Below, piece by piece: positions 53,398-62,215 of a stretch of DNA of 64,000 nucleotides (positions within the stretch are counted from its first letter, which is position 1; the number at the start of each line of letters is the position of its first letter). Where the stretch lies: assembly GCA_964247725.1 (NCBI GenBank), contig CAXTVM010000012.1, forward strand, positions 12,557 through 76,556. Direction: 5' to 3'. A model generated the notes under the pieces. That model had not been told where the DNA came from. It ran no database searches and saw only the letters and a program-made list of their open reading frames with translations. The DNA is from Lichenicola sp964247725. GTDB lineage: Bacteria; Pseudomonadota; Alphaproteobacteria; Acetobacterales; Acetobacteraceae. Made by a program: the position numbers and the translations under genes.

Positions 53398-54165
53398 TCA
53401 GCCGCGCGCGGCGGCGGCGATGGCGAGGAAGTCGGCTGGCTTCAGGCTGGCGCCGCCGACCAGCGCGCCGCCGACCTCCGGCACCGCCAGCAGCTCGGCC
53501 GCGTTGCCGGCATTGACCGACCCGCCATAGAGGATGCGGACGCCGCGGCCGGCCTCGCCGAACTGCCGCACCAGCTCGGCGCGGATGAAGGCGTGCATGG
53601 TGGCGACGTCTTCGGCGGTGGCGGTGCGGCCGGTGCCGATCGCCCAGACCGGCTCGTAGGCGACGACGCCCGGGCCGTCCGCGAAGCCGTGCGGCAGGCT
53701 GCCCTTGATCTGCCAGCCGACCGTGTCCTCGTGCCCGTCGGCCGCGCGCTGGTCCTCGGTCTCGCCGACGCAGACGATCGGAACCAGGCCGGCCGCGGTC
53801 GCCGTCACCACCTTCTCGCGCACCGTCTCGTCGAGCTCCTTGTGGTTCTGGCGCCGCTCCGAGTGGCCCAGGATCACGTGCGTGGCGCCGAGGTCGCGCA
53901 GCATCGGCGCCGCGATGTCGCCGGTATGGGCGCCGTTGGGCGCCATGTGGCAGTCCTGGCCGCCGACCGCGAAGCGGGTGCCGGACAGGATGCGCACGGT
54001 GCCGGCGATCTGCGTGAACGGCGGGCAGACCAGCAGCTCGGCCGCCCCGCCGGCCCCGTTCGCACCAGCCTGACCCACGCCGTCGCGCAGCGCCTGCGCC
54101 AGCGCCTCGGCATCCGCGGTCAGCCCGTTCATCTTCCAGTTGCCGGCGATCAGGGGGCGGCTCAT
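53398..54165 (-). CDS. tpiA: Triosephosphate isomerase
   Basis: Glycolytic enzyme of 255 residues that interconverts DHAP and GAP. N-terminal RPLIAGNWKMNG with catalytic Lys, His in VILGHSERRQ, catalytic Glu in VVAYEPVWAIGTG, and phosphate loop ILYGGSVNAGNA are all present. The start ATG at 54165 gives MSRPLIAGNWK; the frame continues upstream but without homology. It is divergent from the PpiD/SurA-like gene, as in many alphaproteobacteria. Confidence 0.98.
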   Translation of the reverse strand: MSRPLIAGNWKMNGLTADAEALAQALRDGVGQAGANGAGGAAELLVCPPFTQIAGTVRILSGTRFAVGGQDCHMAPNGAHTGDIAAPMLRDLGATHVILGHSERRQNHKELDETVREKVVTATAAGLVPIVCVGETEDQRAADGHEDTVGWQIKGSLPHGFADGPGVVAYEPVWAIGTGRTATAEDVATMHAFIRAELVRQFGEAGRGVRILYGGSVNAGNAAELLAVPEVGGALVGGASLKPADFLAIAAAARG

Positions 54166-54319
54166 GCTCGGATCATCCCGCGAGGCGTGGTCGGCCGCGG
54201 CGGCGGCTGGGTCACGCGGTGATAGACCATGCAGCCCGCGGCATGACAAGCGCGGGCCGCCCCCTTATGGTCCGCGCGCCCGTGCCGCGGCGGCGCAGCC
54301 CGTCGAACCAGGATCGCCC

Positions 54320-56233
54320 ATGCTCGCCTTCATGCGCCGCGTCTTCATCGGCTCCTGGCTCGGGCGCATCCTCGCGGTGCTGATCCTGCTGAGCTTCGGC
54401 GCCTGGGGCATCGGCGACTTCGCCTCCAGCATCTTCGGCGGCGGCGCCGGCGAGGTCGCCCGCGTCGCCGGCCGTGCCATCGCCATGCCGGAGTTCCAGC
54501 GCACCTACGAGCGCGGCCTCGCCGCCGCGGCCCAGCATGCGGGCGTGCCCGATCCGGCAGCACTTCCGGCCGCCGACCGCCGCCAGGTCGCCGTCCAGGC
54601 GCTGCAGCAGCTGGTGCTGCAGTCGCTCATCGCCGACACCGCCCGCCGCACCGGCATCGTCGTGCCGGACCAGGTCGTGCGCGACCAGGTGTTCGCCGAA
54701 AAGGCGTTCGCCGGCCCCGACGGCAGCTTCAGCCGCACCCAGTTTGACCAGCGCATCGCCGCCGCCGGCCTCACGGAGGACCAGCTGCTGGCCCTGTTCC
54801 GCGCCCAGGCCGCCGCCACCGCGCTGATCGAGCCGATCCGGATCGGCACGGTGGCCCCGCCGGAGCTGGTCCGCCGCGCCTACGCCTTCGCCGCCCAGCA
54901 GCGCGTACTGGACATGGTCACGCTGCCGTTCTCGCAGGTGCCGGCGCCGCCGGCGCCGGACGAGGCCGTGCTGCACCGCTACTACGACAACAACAGGGAC
55001 CGCTTCGCGGCGCCGGAATACCGGCGCATCAGGCTGGTGCTGCTGTCCCCGGCCACGATCGGCCACGACCTGCCGATCACGGAAGCCGACGAGCGGAAGG
55101 CCTACGACCAGTCCATCCCCCGCTACCAGGTGCCGGAGAAGCGCTCGGTGCAGCTGCTGATCGTGCCGCAGCAGGCCGAGGCGGCGCAGCTCGCCGCCCG
55201 GTGGCGCGGCGGCCTCGCCTGGAGCCGGCTGCAGCAGGCTGCCCGGGACGCCACCCCGGTGTCGCTGGACGATGCCAGCGCCGTCAGCATCCCGTCGCCC
55301 GACCTCGCCCGGCTGGTGTTCGCGGCGGCGCCCGGCACGATCACGGGCCCGTCCAAGGCCGATGCCGGCTGGGTGGTGGCGCGGGTTTCGAAGGTGACGC
55401 CGGCTGAGAACCGCAGCTTCGCCGCGGTGCAGGACGAGCTGCACGACGCCATCGGCACCGAGCGCGCCGCCCAGCTGCTGCCGGCTCGGGTGCAGCGGCT
55501 GCAGGACGCGATCGCCGGCGGCGGCCTCGACGCCATCCCGGGTGACATCGGCGCCGCCGCCGCCGAGGGAACGCTGGACGCGCAGGGGCTGACGCCCACA
55601 GGCGACCCGGCGCCGCTGCCGGGCTCCGACGCGGTGCGCAAGGCGGTGCTGGCGCAGGCGTTCGCGGCCCGCAAGGGCGACGTGCCGACGCTCGTGCAGG
55701 GGCCGGAGAACAGCTCGTATGCCCTGGTGGTCGAGCAGGTGACGCCGGCCGCACCGCTCGCCTTCGTGCAGGCGGCGGACCGGGTGCGCGCCGCCTGGCA
55801 AGCGGACGCGATCCGCCACGCCGACGAGCGGCAGGCCGCCGCCCTGTACGCCGATGCCCAGAAGGGGCACGGACTGGCTGCGGTCGCAGGCCTGCGACCG
55901 GGCTTCCAGCACGACGTCGTGGTGGGCCGCGACCAGACCACCGGGCCGGTGCCGGCGAACCTGGCCCGGATCGCCTTCTCGCTGGCGCCGGGGACCTCGA
56001 CCATGGTGGAGGGCCCGGACGGCTTCACGGTCGCCACCGTGACCGCGGTGCGCCGCCCCGACCCGGCCGCTAGTCCGCTCCAGTACGCCCGCGCCCGGCA
56101 GTCGCTGGACGCCGCGGCGGCCGACGAGGTCGAGGAAAGCTACGTCCAGGCGCTGCGGACCCGCGCCAATCCCAGGATCAACGGCAACGCCATCGAGCAG
56201 GTGATCGGGCCGCCCGGCGGCAGCGGCTCGTGA
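54320..56233 (+). CDS. PpiD/SurA-like membrane-anchored chaperone (peptidyl-prolyl isomerase family)
   Basis: Protein of 637 residues. One N-terminal membrane span (about 14-34, RILAVLILLSFGAWGIGDFA) is followed by a large periplasmic region with a SurA_N-type chaperone domain (RVAGRAIAMPEFQRTYERGL, and DTARRTGIVVPDQVVRDQVF). A PPIC-like segment follows at about 230-370 (PEKRSVQLLIVPQQ), then an extended C-terminal half. It is expected to help newly translocated outer-membrane and periplasmic proteins fold near SecYEG. The stop overlaps the trpE start (GTGA), the standard alphaproteobacterial arrangement. Confidence 0.88.
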   Translation: MLAFMRRVFIGSWLGRILAVLILLSFGAWGIGDFASSIFGGGAGEVARVAGRAIAMPEFQRTYERGLAAAAQHAGVPDPAALPAADRRQVAVQALQQLVLQSLIADTARRTGIVVPDQVVRDQVFAEKAFAGPDGSFSRTQFDQRIAAAGLTEDQLLALFRAQAAATALIEPIRIGTVAPPELVRRAYAFAAQQRVLDMVTLPFSQVPAPPAPDEAVLHRYYDNNRDRFAAPEYRRIRLVLLSPATIGHDLPITEADERKAYDQSIPRYQVPEKRSVQLLIVPQQAEAAQLAARWRGGLAWSRLQQAARDATPVSLDDASAVSIPSPDLARLVFAAAPGTITGPSKADAGWVVARVSKVTPAENRSFAAVQDELHDAIGTERAAQLLPARVQRLQDAIAGGGLDAIPGDIGAAAAEGTLDAQGLTPTGDPAPLPGSDAVRKAVLAQAFAARKGDVPTLVQGPENSSYALVVEQVTPAAPLAFVQAADRVRAAWQADAIRHADERQAAALYADAQKGHGLAAVAGLRPGFQHDVVVGRDQTTGPVPANLARIAFSLAPGTSTMVEGPDGFTVATVTAVRRPDPAASPLQYARARQSLDAAAADEVEESYVQALRTRANPRINGNAIEQVIGPPGGSGS

Positions 56234-57747
56234 CCGACGGCACGGCCGCCGCCGCGGTCGTCTGGACCGTCGAGGCCGCCGACCTGCTGACGCCGGTCGC
56301 CGCCTTCCTGAAGCTGCGCCGCCACCTGAGCGGTGCCGACCGTAACGGCTTCTTGCTAGAGAGCATCGAGGGCGGCGTCGCGCGCGGCCGCTACTCGGTG
56401 ATCGGCCTGCTGCCCGACCTGATCTGGCGCTGCCGCGACGGCGTCGCGTCCAGCGGCGCCGGCGGGGGCGTGCCCGCACCCGATCCGCGGCCGCCGGTGG
56501 CATCGCTGCGGGCCCTGATCGCGGGCAGCCGGCTCGTGCTGCCGGACGGGCTGCCGCCGATGGTGGGCGGCGTGTTCGGCTACCTCGGCTACGAGATGGT
56601 GCGGCAGATCGAGCGCCTGCCGCACCCGCCTGCCGACGACCTGCGGCTGCCGGACGCGATGCTGCTGCGGCCGTCGCTGTTCGCGGTGTTCGACAACGTG
56701 CGCGACGAGCTGACGCTGGCGGTGCCGCTGCGGCCCGCGGTCGGGCGCGGCCGTGCGGCCGCCGAGGCGCTGCTGGCCGCGGCGCGAGACGCCCTCGCAC
56801 GCGCGCTGCCGCTGGCCGAGCCATCCTCGGCAGCCGAGATCATCGCAGGGCCGATCGAGCCGAGCTCGAACTTCACCTGCGACGGGTTCCTGGACGCGAT
56901 CGCCCGGGCCAAGGAGTACATCGCCGCCGGCGACGTCTTCCAGGTGGTGCCGAGCCAGCGCTTCTCCGCACCGTTCCCGCTGGACGGCTTCGCGCTCTAT
57001 CGGGCGCTGCGCCGGATCAATCCGGCCCCCTTCCTGTTCTTCCTCGACCTGTCGGACGGCGGCGACCGGTTCCAGCTGGTCGGCAGCAGCCCCGAGGTGC
57101 TGGTGCGGCTGCGCGACGGCCTGGTGACGGTGCGGCCCCTGGCCGGCACCCGCCCGCGCGGCGCCGACCGCGCCGCCGACCTGCGGCTGGAGGCCGACCT
57201 GCTCGCCGACCCGAAGGAGCGCGCCGAGCACCTGATGCTGGTCGATCTCGGCCGCAACGACGTGGGAAGGGTCGCGGCACTCGGCAGCGTGCGGGTGGAG
57301 GAGAGCTTCGCCGTCGAGCGCTTCAGCCACGTCATGCACATCTCGTCCACCGTGACCGGCCGGCTGCGTCCGGAGCTGGACGCGCTCGACGCGCTGATGG
57401 CCGGCTTCCCGGCCGGCACCCTGACCGGTGCGCCGAAGATCCGGGCGATGGAGATCATCGACGAGCTGGAGCCGACCCGCCGCGGCGTCTATGGCGGCTG
57501 CATCGGCTATTTCGGCGCCGACGGCGCCATGGACACCTGCATCGGCCTGCGCATGGCCGTGCTGCGGGACGGGCAGATGCACGTGCAGGCCGGGTGCGGC
57601 GTGGTCGCGGACAGCGTGCCGGAGGCCGAGTACGAGGAGACCCGTCAGAAGGCGCGGGCGTTGTTTCGGGCTGCCGAGGCGGCAGGAAGGCCAGGGGCCC
57701 TGCCCCTGGACCCCGCCAAAGGCGAGCCTTTGGAAACCGCTACTTAA
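56230..57747 (+). CDS. trpE: Anthranilate synthase component I
   Basis: Chorismate-utilising subunit that makes anthranilate with TrpG (505 residues). The tryptophan feedback-inhibition motif LLES is present (GFLLESIEGGVARGRYSV). Chorismate-site blocks are VVPSQRFSAPFPLDGF, PLAGTRPRGADRAADLRLEA, ELLVDLGRNDVGRVA-like VDLGRNDVGRVAALGS and MHISSTVTGRL. The GTG start overlaps the upstream stop. The last ~20 residues (GRPGALPLDPAKGEPLETAT) are encoded by a family-1 repeat, so the native C-terminus has been replaced or extended. Confidence 0.96.
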   Translation: MTDGTAAAAVVWTVEAADLLTPVAAFLKLRRHLSGADRNGFLLESIEGGVARGRYSVIGLLPDLIWRCRDGVASSGAGGGVPAPDPRPPVASLRALIAGSRLVLPDGLPPMVGGVFGYLGYEMVRQIERLPHPPADDLRLPDAMLLRPSLFAVFDNVRDELTLAVPLRPAVGRGRAAAEALLAAARDALARALPLAEPSSAAEIIAGPIEPSSNFTCDGFLDAIARAKEYIAAGDVFQVVPSQRFSAPFPLDGFALYRALRRINPAPFLFFLDLSDGGDRFQLVGSSPEVLVRLRDGLVTVRPLAGTRPRGADRAADLRLEADLLADPKERAEHLMLVDLGRNDVGRVAALGSVRVEESFAVERFSHVMHISSTVTGRLRPELDALDALMAGFPAGTLTGAPKIRAMEIIDELEPTRRGVYGGCIGYFGADGAMDTCIGLRMAVLRDGQMHVQAGCGVVADSVPEAEYEETRQKARALFRAAEAAGRPGALPLDPAKGEPLETAT

Positions 57748-57830
57748 GGAATTGGGGCCTAGGGCCGTCGTGCGAAGCGCGCTGTGCGTGACGGCCCCAG
57801 CGGGGTCCAGGAGCAGCGCCCCTGGCCTTA
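57684..57830. repeat. Intergenic palindromic repeat, family 1, entering trpE
   Basis: The left module GAAGGCCAGGGGCCCTGCCC then CCAAAGGCGAGCCTTTGG lies inside the trpE reading frame and supplies its stop TAA (57745-57747). The right module GGGCCGTCGTGCG ... GTGACGGCCCCAGCGGGGTC ends CGCCCCTGGCCTTAA, five bases before the convergent DHH-gene stop. It spans the whole trpE-DHH junction. Confidence 0.92.
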
Positions 57831-57834
57831 ACCC

Positions 57835-58785
57835 TTAGGCTGCGATCTTTGTCGGCTCGCCCGACAGCACCGCGATCAGCTCGGCGCGCACCGCCTCGGC
57901 GCGGTTGTTGGCCACCTGGCACGTGCCCGCCGCGTCATGGCCGCCGCCGCCGTAGCCGAGGCAGACCTCGCCGACCTTGATCGGCGAGCCGCGGTCCAGG
58001 ATCGACTTGCCGATCGCGAACACGGTGTTCTGCCGCTTCATGCCCCACATGAGGTGGGTCGAGATGTCGCACTCGGGGAACAGGGCATAGACGGTGAAGC
58101 GGTTGCCGGCATAGATCACCTCCTCGTCGCGGAGGTCGATCAGCGCCAGCTTGCCGTGCAGCGTGGTACAGCGCCGGAGCTGGGCCACGAACGCCTCCCG
58201 GTGCGCCTGGTAGATGGCGACCCGCTCGCTCACGTCCGGCAGCGCCAGCACGTCGGCGACGCTGCAGTCGCGGCAGCGCTCGATCAGCTGCATCATCAGC
58301 TCGTAGTTCGAGATCCGGAAGTCGTGGAAGCGGCCGAGGCCGGTGCGGCTGTCCATCAGGAAGTTGAGCAGCACCCAGCCCTGCGGATCGAGGATCTCGT
58401 CCCGGGTGAACCGGGCGGTGTCGGCCTGGTCGACCGCCGCCATCAGCTCGGCGCTGATGCGCGGAAAGGCGGCGGCCCCGCCATAGTGGCCGTGGACGAC
58501 GCGGGCCGCGGACGGCGCTTGCGCGTCGATCACGTGGTTGACTTGGCCCTCGCCCTCCTGGCGGATGACCTCGCTCGCATGATGGTCGAAGGCAAGGTGG
58601 CAGCCCTTGACGTAGGGCAGGTTGGTGAGGATGTCGCGGCTCGTGATCGGGACGATGCCGTCCTGCATGTCCTTGGGATGGACGAACTTGATGTCGTCGA
58701 TGAGGTCGAGCTCGCGCAGCAGCATGCCGCAGACGAGACCGTCGAAGTCGCTGCGGGTCACGAGGCGGTATTTCTGGTTCGGCAT
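57835..58785 (-). CDS. DHH-family phosphoesterase (exopolyphosphatase-like)
   Basis: Protein of 316 residues with a DHH domain: SDFDGLVCGMLLREL with the first Asp, VHPKDMQDG, the DHH motif in LAFDHHASEVIR, and VDQADTARF. The C-terminal DHHA1-like motif is GYGGGGHDAAGTCQ. Family members cleave nucleotides or polyphosphate; the substrate is not predictable. It sits on the opposite strand between trpE and trpG, converging with trpE and diverging from trpG, so trpG needs its own promoter. The start is at MPNQKYRLVTRSDFDG. Confidence 0.87.
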   Translation of the reverse strand: MPNQKYRLVTRSDFDGLVCGMLLRELDLIDDIKFVHPKDMQDGIVPITSRDILTNLPYVKGCHLAFDHHASEVIRQEGEGQVNHVIDAQAPSAARVVHGHYGGAAAFPRISAELMAAVDQADTARFTRDEILDPQGWVLLNFLMDSRTGLGRFHDFRISNYELMMQLIERCRDCSVADVLALPDVSERVAIYQAHREAFVAQLRRCTTLHGKLALIDLRDEEVIYAGNRFTVYALFPECDISTHLMWGMKRQNTVFAIGKSILDRGSPIKVGEVCLGYGGGGHDAAGTCQVANNRAEAVRAELIAVLSGEPTKIAA

Positions 58786-58902
58786 GGGATGCGCCCGATC
58801 TGGTTGCAGGGACCCTAGCCGGGGCATCGCTAAGATTCGGTTACGGCAATCGAGGCCGGGCGCCGGTTTGACCCCATCCGGCCGCCGCCGCAGACTGCGC
58901 GC

Positions 58903-59508
58903 ATGATCCTGCTGATCGACAACTACGACAGCTTCACCTTCAACCTCGTGCACTACCTGGGCGAGCTCGGCGAGGCCTGCGACGTGCGCCGCAACGACAG
59001 CCTCACCGGCGCCGAGGCGCTGGCGCTGGAGCCGGACGCGATCGTGCTGTCGCCGGGCCCCTGCTCGCCGAACGAGGCCGGCATCTGCTGCGAGCTGATC
59101 GCGGCCGCGTCCGGGCGGGTGCCGGTGCTGGGCGTGTGCCTGGGGCACCAGGCGATCGGCCAGGTGTTCGGTGCCGCGGTGGTGCGGGCGCCGGCGCCGG
59201 TGCACGGCAAGGTGAGCCCGATCCTCCACAACGGCACCGGCCTGTTCGAGGGCCTGCCGTCGCCGTTCAACGCCACCCGCTACCACAGCCTGACGCTGCG
59301 GCCCGACAGCCTGCCGGACTGCCTGCGCGCCACCGCCTGGACCGAGGACGGCGTCGTCATGGGGGTGGCGCACCGGGACCTCGCGATCCATGGCGTGCAG
59401 TTCCATCCCGAGAGCATCGCCTCGGAGCACGGCCACGCCATCCTGGCCAACTTCCTGGGACTGGCGCGTCGGCGCAGCCAGCCGGAGCAGCGGATCCGTG
59501 CCGCCTGA
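58903..59508 (+). CDS. trpG: Anthranilate synthase component II (glutamine amidotransferase)
   Basis: Class I glutamine amidotransferase of 201 residues that supplies ammonia to TrpE. MILLIDNYDSFTFNLVHYLG at the N-terminus, the Cys nucleophile in VLGVCLGHQAIGQVFG, and His/Glu in VQFHPESIASEHG are present. It overlaps the GTG of trpD by 11 bases. It is separated from trpE by a DHH gene on the other strand, with about 115 bases upstream for a promoter. Confidence 0.96.
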   Translation: MILLIDNYDSFTFNLVHYLGELGEACDVRRNDSLTGAEALALEPDAIVLSPGPCSPNEAGICCELIAAASGRVPVLGVCLGHQAIGQVFGAAVVRAPAPVHGKVSPILHNGTGLFEGLPSPFNATRYHSLTLRPDSLPDCLRATAWTEDGVVMGVAHRDLAIHGVQFHPESIASEHGHAILANFLGLARRRSQPEQRIRAA

Positions 59509-60628
59509 GCGCATCGGGGGGGCGCTCAGGCCGATCCTGGCACGGGTCGCGGGCGGGCACCGCCTGTCGGAGGCCGAGGCCGAGGCCGCCTTCGACGGAG
59601 TGATGTCGGGCGAGGCGACGCCGGCGCAGATCGCCGGCCTGGCGATGGCGCTGCGGGTGCGCGGCGAGACCGCGGCCGAGCTCGCCGGTGCCGCGCGGGC
59701 GATGCGCGCCCGCATGCGCCGGGTGCCGGGCGTGGCTGACGCGGTCGACGTCTGCGGCACCGGCGGCGACGGCCACGCCACCCTCAACGTCTCGACCGCG
59801 GTGGCCTTCGTGCTGGCGGCGCTGGGGGTGCCGGTGGCCAAGCACGGCAACCGGGCGGTGTCGTCGCGCGCCGGCGCCTCCGACACGCTGGAGGCGCTGG
59901 GCATCCCGCTGGAGCCCGATCCGCAGGCGCTGGAGGCGTCGCTCCAGGGACGCGGCCTCGCCTTCCTGGCAGCGCCCCTGCACCACCCGGCCATGCGCCA
60001 CGCCGCCGCCGCGCGCGCCGAGCTCGGCGTCCGCACGATCTTCAACCTGCTGGGGCCGCTCTGCAATCCGGCCGGGGTGCGCCGCCAGATGATCGGCGTG
60101 TTCGACCCCGCCTGGCAGCGTCCGATCGCCGCGGCGCTGCAGCGGCTGGGCTCGGACTGCGTCTGGGTGGTGCACGGCGAGGATGCGGACGGCGGGCCGG
60201 GCCTCGACGAGTTCAGCCTGGCCGGCCCGACCGGCGTGGTGGCGCTGCGGTCCGGCCGGCTCGGCCGATTCAGAGTCGAGCCGGGCGATCTCGGCCTCGT
60301 CGTCCGGCCGCTGGCCGCGATCGCCGGCGGCGGGCCCGCCGACAACGCCGCCGCCCTGCTACGGCTGCTCGGCGGCGAGACCGGGGCCTACCGCGACACC
60401 GTGCTGCTGAACGCGGCCGCCGCCTTGCAGGTGAGTGCGCGGGGGCACATCTCGGAACCCGTGGCCGGTGCGGCGTCCGGGGACGACGGCGCGCCGCTGC
60501 CGGAGATGCAGCCGCCGCTGGACCGGCTGCGCGAGGGCCTGGCCCATACCGCCCGGGTGATCGACGACGGCTCGGCGCTGGCGCTGCTGCGGGCGATGCG
60601 CGCACCCGATGACAGGATGGCCTCATGA
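59498..60628 (+). CDS. trpD: Anthranilate phosphoribosyltransferase
   Basis: Transfers phosphoribose from PRPP to anthranilate (376 residues). PRPP and anthranilate sites are DVCGTGGDGHATLNVST, KHGNRAVSSRAGASDTLEAL, HHPAMRHAAAARAELGVRTI and FNLLGPLCNPAGVRRQMIGV. The protein is about 30 residues longer than usual because of an insert near the C-terminus (ARGHISEPVAGAASGDDGAP) between AAAALQV and the last helix. The start GTG overlaps trpG. The stop overlaps trpC (ATGA). Confidence 0.95.
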   Translation: MPPERIGGALRPILARVAGGHRLSEAEAEAAFDGVMSGEATPAQIAGLAMALRVRGETAAELAGAARAMRARMRRVPGVADAVDVCGTGGDGHATLNVSTAVAFVLAALGVPVAKHGNRAVSSRAGASDTLEALGIPLEPDPQALEASLQGRGLAFLAAPLHHPAMRHAAAARAELGVRTIFNLLGPLCNPAGVRRQMIGVFDPAWQRPIAAALQRLGSDCVWVVHGEDADGGPGLDEFSLAGPTGVVALRSGRLGRFRVEPGDLGLVVRPLAAIAGGGPADNAAALLRLLGGETGAYRDTVLLNAAAALQVSARGHISEPVAGAASGDDGAPLPEMQPPLDRLREGLAHTARVIDDGSALALLRAMRAPDDRMAS

Positions 60629-61458
60629 CCGTCGACCTGCCGGACCACGCGCTGCGGGACGTGCCGGACGTCCTGGCCAGGATCTGCGCGCAGACCCGCG
60701 CCGAGGTCGGCCGCCGCAGCGTCGGGCTGCCCCTGCCGGAGATCAGGCTCCGCCTGCGCGACCTCGCCGAGCCGCCGCGCGGCTTCGCCGCCGCGCTGCG
60801 GCGCAAGGCCGCCCTGCGCCAGCCCGGCCTGATCGCCGAGATCAAGAAGGCGTCGCCGTCAGCCGGGCTGATCCGCCCCGCCTACGATCCGGCCGGGATC
60901 GCCCGGCAGTATCAGGCCGCCGGGGCCGCCTGCCTGTCGGTGCTGACCGAGGGGCCGTCGTTCGGCGGCCACGTCGCCGACCTGCAGATCGCACGGGCCG
61001 CGGTGCGGCTGCCGGTGCTGCGCAAGGACTTCATCCTCGACTCCTGGCAGGTGTACGAGAGCCGGCTGATCGGCGCCGACTGCATCCTGCTGATCATGGC
61101 GGCGCTGACCGACCGGCTCGCGGCCGAGCTGCTGGACCTCGCCGGCTCGCTCGGGCTCGACGTGCTGGTCGAGGTGCACGACGAGGCCGAGCTCGACCGC
61201 GCACTCGAGCTGGACGTCGCGCTGATCGGCATCAACAACCGCGACCTGCGCACCCTGGAGACCGACCTCGACACCACCGTGCGGCTGGCGCCGAGGGTGC
61301 CGCCCGACCGCGTCGTCGTGGCCGAGAGCGGCATCCGCACCCGCGAGGACGTGATGCGGCTGAGCGGCGCCGGCGCGTCCTGCTTCCTGGTCGGCGAGAG
61401 CCTGCTGCGCCAACCCGACGCCGGGGCCGCCTGTGCCGCCCTGCTCGGTCCGGCGTGA
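60625..61458 (+). CDS. trpC: Indole-3-glycerol phosphate synthase
   Basis: TIM-barrel enzyme of 277 residues that closes the indole ring from CdRP. LIAEIKKASPSAGLIRP with catalytic Lys, LRKDFILDSWQVYESR, LVEVHDEAELDRAL, GINNRDLRTLETDL and VAESGIRTREDV are present. The PRA-isomerase (TrpF) domain is absent, as expected in this group. The ATG overlaps the trpD stop. A family-2 repeat begins at its stop codon. Confidence 0.96.
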   Translation: MTVDLPDHALRDVPDVLARICAQTRAEVGRRSVGLPLPEIRLRLRDLAEPPRGFAAALRRKAALRQPGLIAEIKKASPSAGLIRPAYDPAGIARQYQAAGAACLSVLTEGPSFGGHVADLQIARAAVRLPVLRKDFILDSWQVYESRLIGADCILLIMAALTDRLAAELLDLAGSLGLDVLVEVHDEAELDRALELDVALIGINNRDLRTLETDLDTTVRLAPRVPPDRVVVAESGIRTREDVMRLSGAGASCFLVGESLLRQPDAGAACAALLGPA

Positions 61459-61632
61459 GAGCCTGTCCGGAAATGCGCCGTGCCGGCGATCCGACGCGGC
61501 CCTCTGCGCTTGGCCTGGGCTCGCGGCCACGAGGCGGCTGCGCTCCGGTTCAGGGTGGCCGCGCCGGGCGTGCTCCGCCGCGGGTGCTGTGGAGCACTCC
61601 CGCTCGGCACAGCCCGTTCTCGGACGGGCTCT
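61458..61632 (+). repeat. Inverted-arm repeat, family 2 (175 bp)
   Basis: Begins at the last base of the trpC stop and ends four bases before the moaC ATG, filling the gap. Outer arms AGAGCCTGTCCG and CGGACGGGCTCT are inverted repeats with one mismatch. Inner arms GTGCCGGCG and CGGCAC also pair. The core GCCGGCGATCCGACGCGGCC then CTCTGCGCTTGG is shared with the 32915 copy. Confidence 0.88.
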
Positions 61633-61635
61633 GAG

Positions 61636-62133
61636 ATGAAGGTGGAACCGCCCGAGGCGCCGCGGCTGAGCCACCTCGACGAGGCCGGGCGGGCGGTGAT
61701 GGTCGACGTCTCGGCCAAGCCGGTCACCGCGCGCGAGGCGACCGCGGCGGCGCGGGTGGCGATGCGCCCGGAGACGCTGGCGCAGATCGCATCGGGCGGA
61801 ATCCACAAGGGCGACGTCTTCGCCGCGGCCCGGATCGCAGGCATCATGGCGGCGAAGCGGACCGCCGAGCTGATCCCGCTCTGCCACCCGCTGCCGATCA
61901 GCGCGGTCGTGCTGACGCTCGAGGCCGACGCCGGGGGGAGCTGCGTGCTGATCGAGGCGACGGTGCGCACGACCGGCCGCACCGGGGTCGAGATGGAGGC
62001 GCTGACGGCGGCAACCGTGGCCGCTCTGACCCTCTATGACATGTGCAAGGCGATCGACCGCGGCATGCGGATCGAGGGCGTGCGCGTGATGAGCAAGACC
62101 GGCGGCCGGTCCGGGACCTACGAGGCCGCATAG
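61636..62133 (+). CDS. moaC: Cyclic pyranopterin monophosphate synthase
   Basis: Second enzyme of molybdenum-cofactor synthesis, which forms cPMP from the MoaA product (165 residues). PRLSHLDEAGRAVMVDVSAK, KRTAELIPLCHPLPIS, GRTGVEMEALTAATVAALTL, and active-site DMCKAIDRGMRIEGVRVMSK with KTGGRSG are typical. It follows trpC, as in other alphaproteobacteria, but a family-2 repeat separates them and runs to within four bases of the start codon. No good ribosome-binding site other than repeat sequence is visible. Confidence 0.95.
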   Translation: MKVEPPEAPRLSHLDEAGRAVMVDVSAKPVTAREATAAARVAMRPETLAQIASGGIHKGDVFAAARIAGIMAAKRTAELIPLCHPLPISAVVLTLEADAGGSCVLIEATVRTTGRTGVEMEALTAATVAALTLYDMCKAIDRGMRIEGVRVMSKTGGRSGTYEAA

Positions 62134-62215
62134 GGCCGTGCCTCCTGGGCACCAGGACGCGATGCGGGCGCCGGGCCACCCCGGTTACGCGAACGAGGAC
62201 GATGGGGAAACGAGC

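Noticed and set aside
54212..56824. Reverse-strand open frame opposite the PpiD-like gene and trpE
   Set aside because: Antisense shadow with no family features, crossing two real genes.
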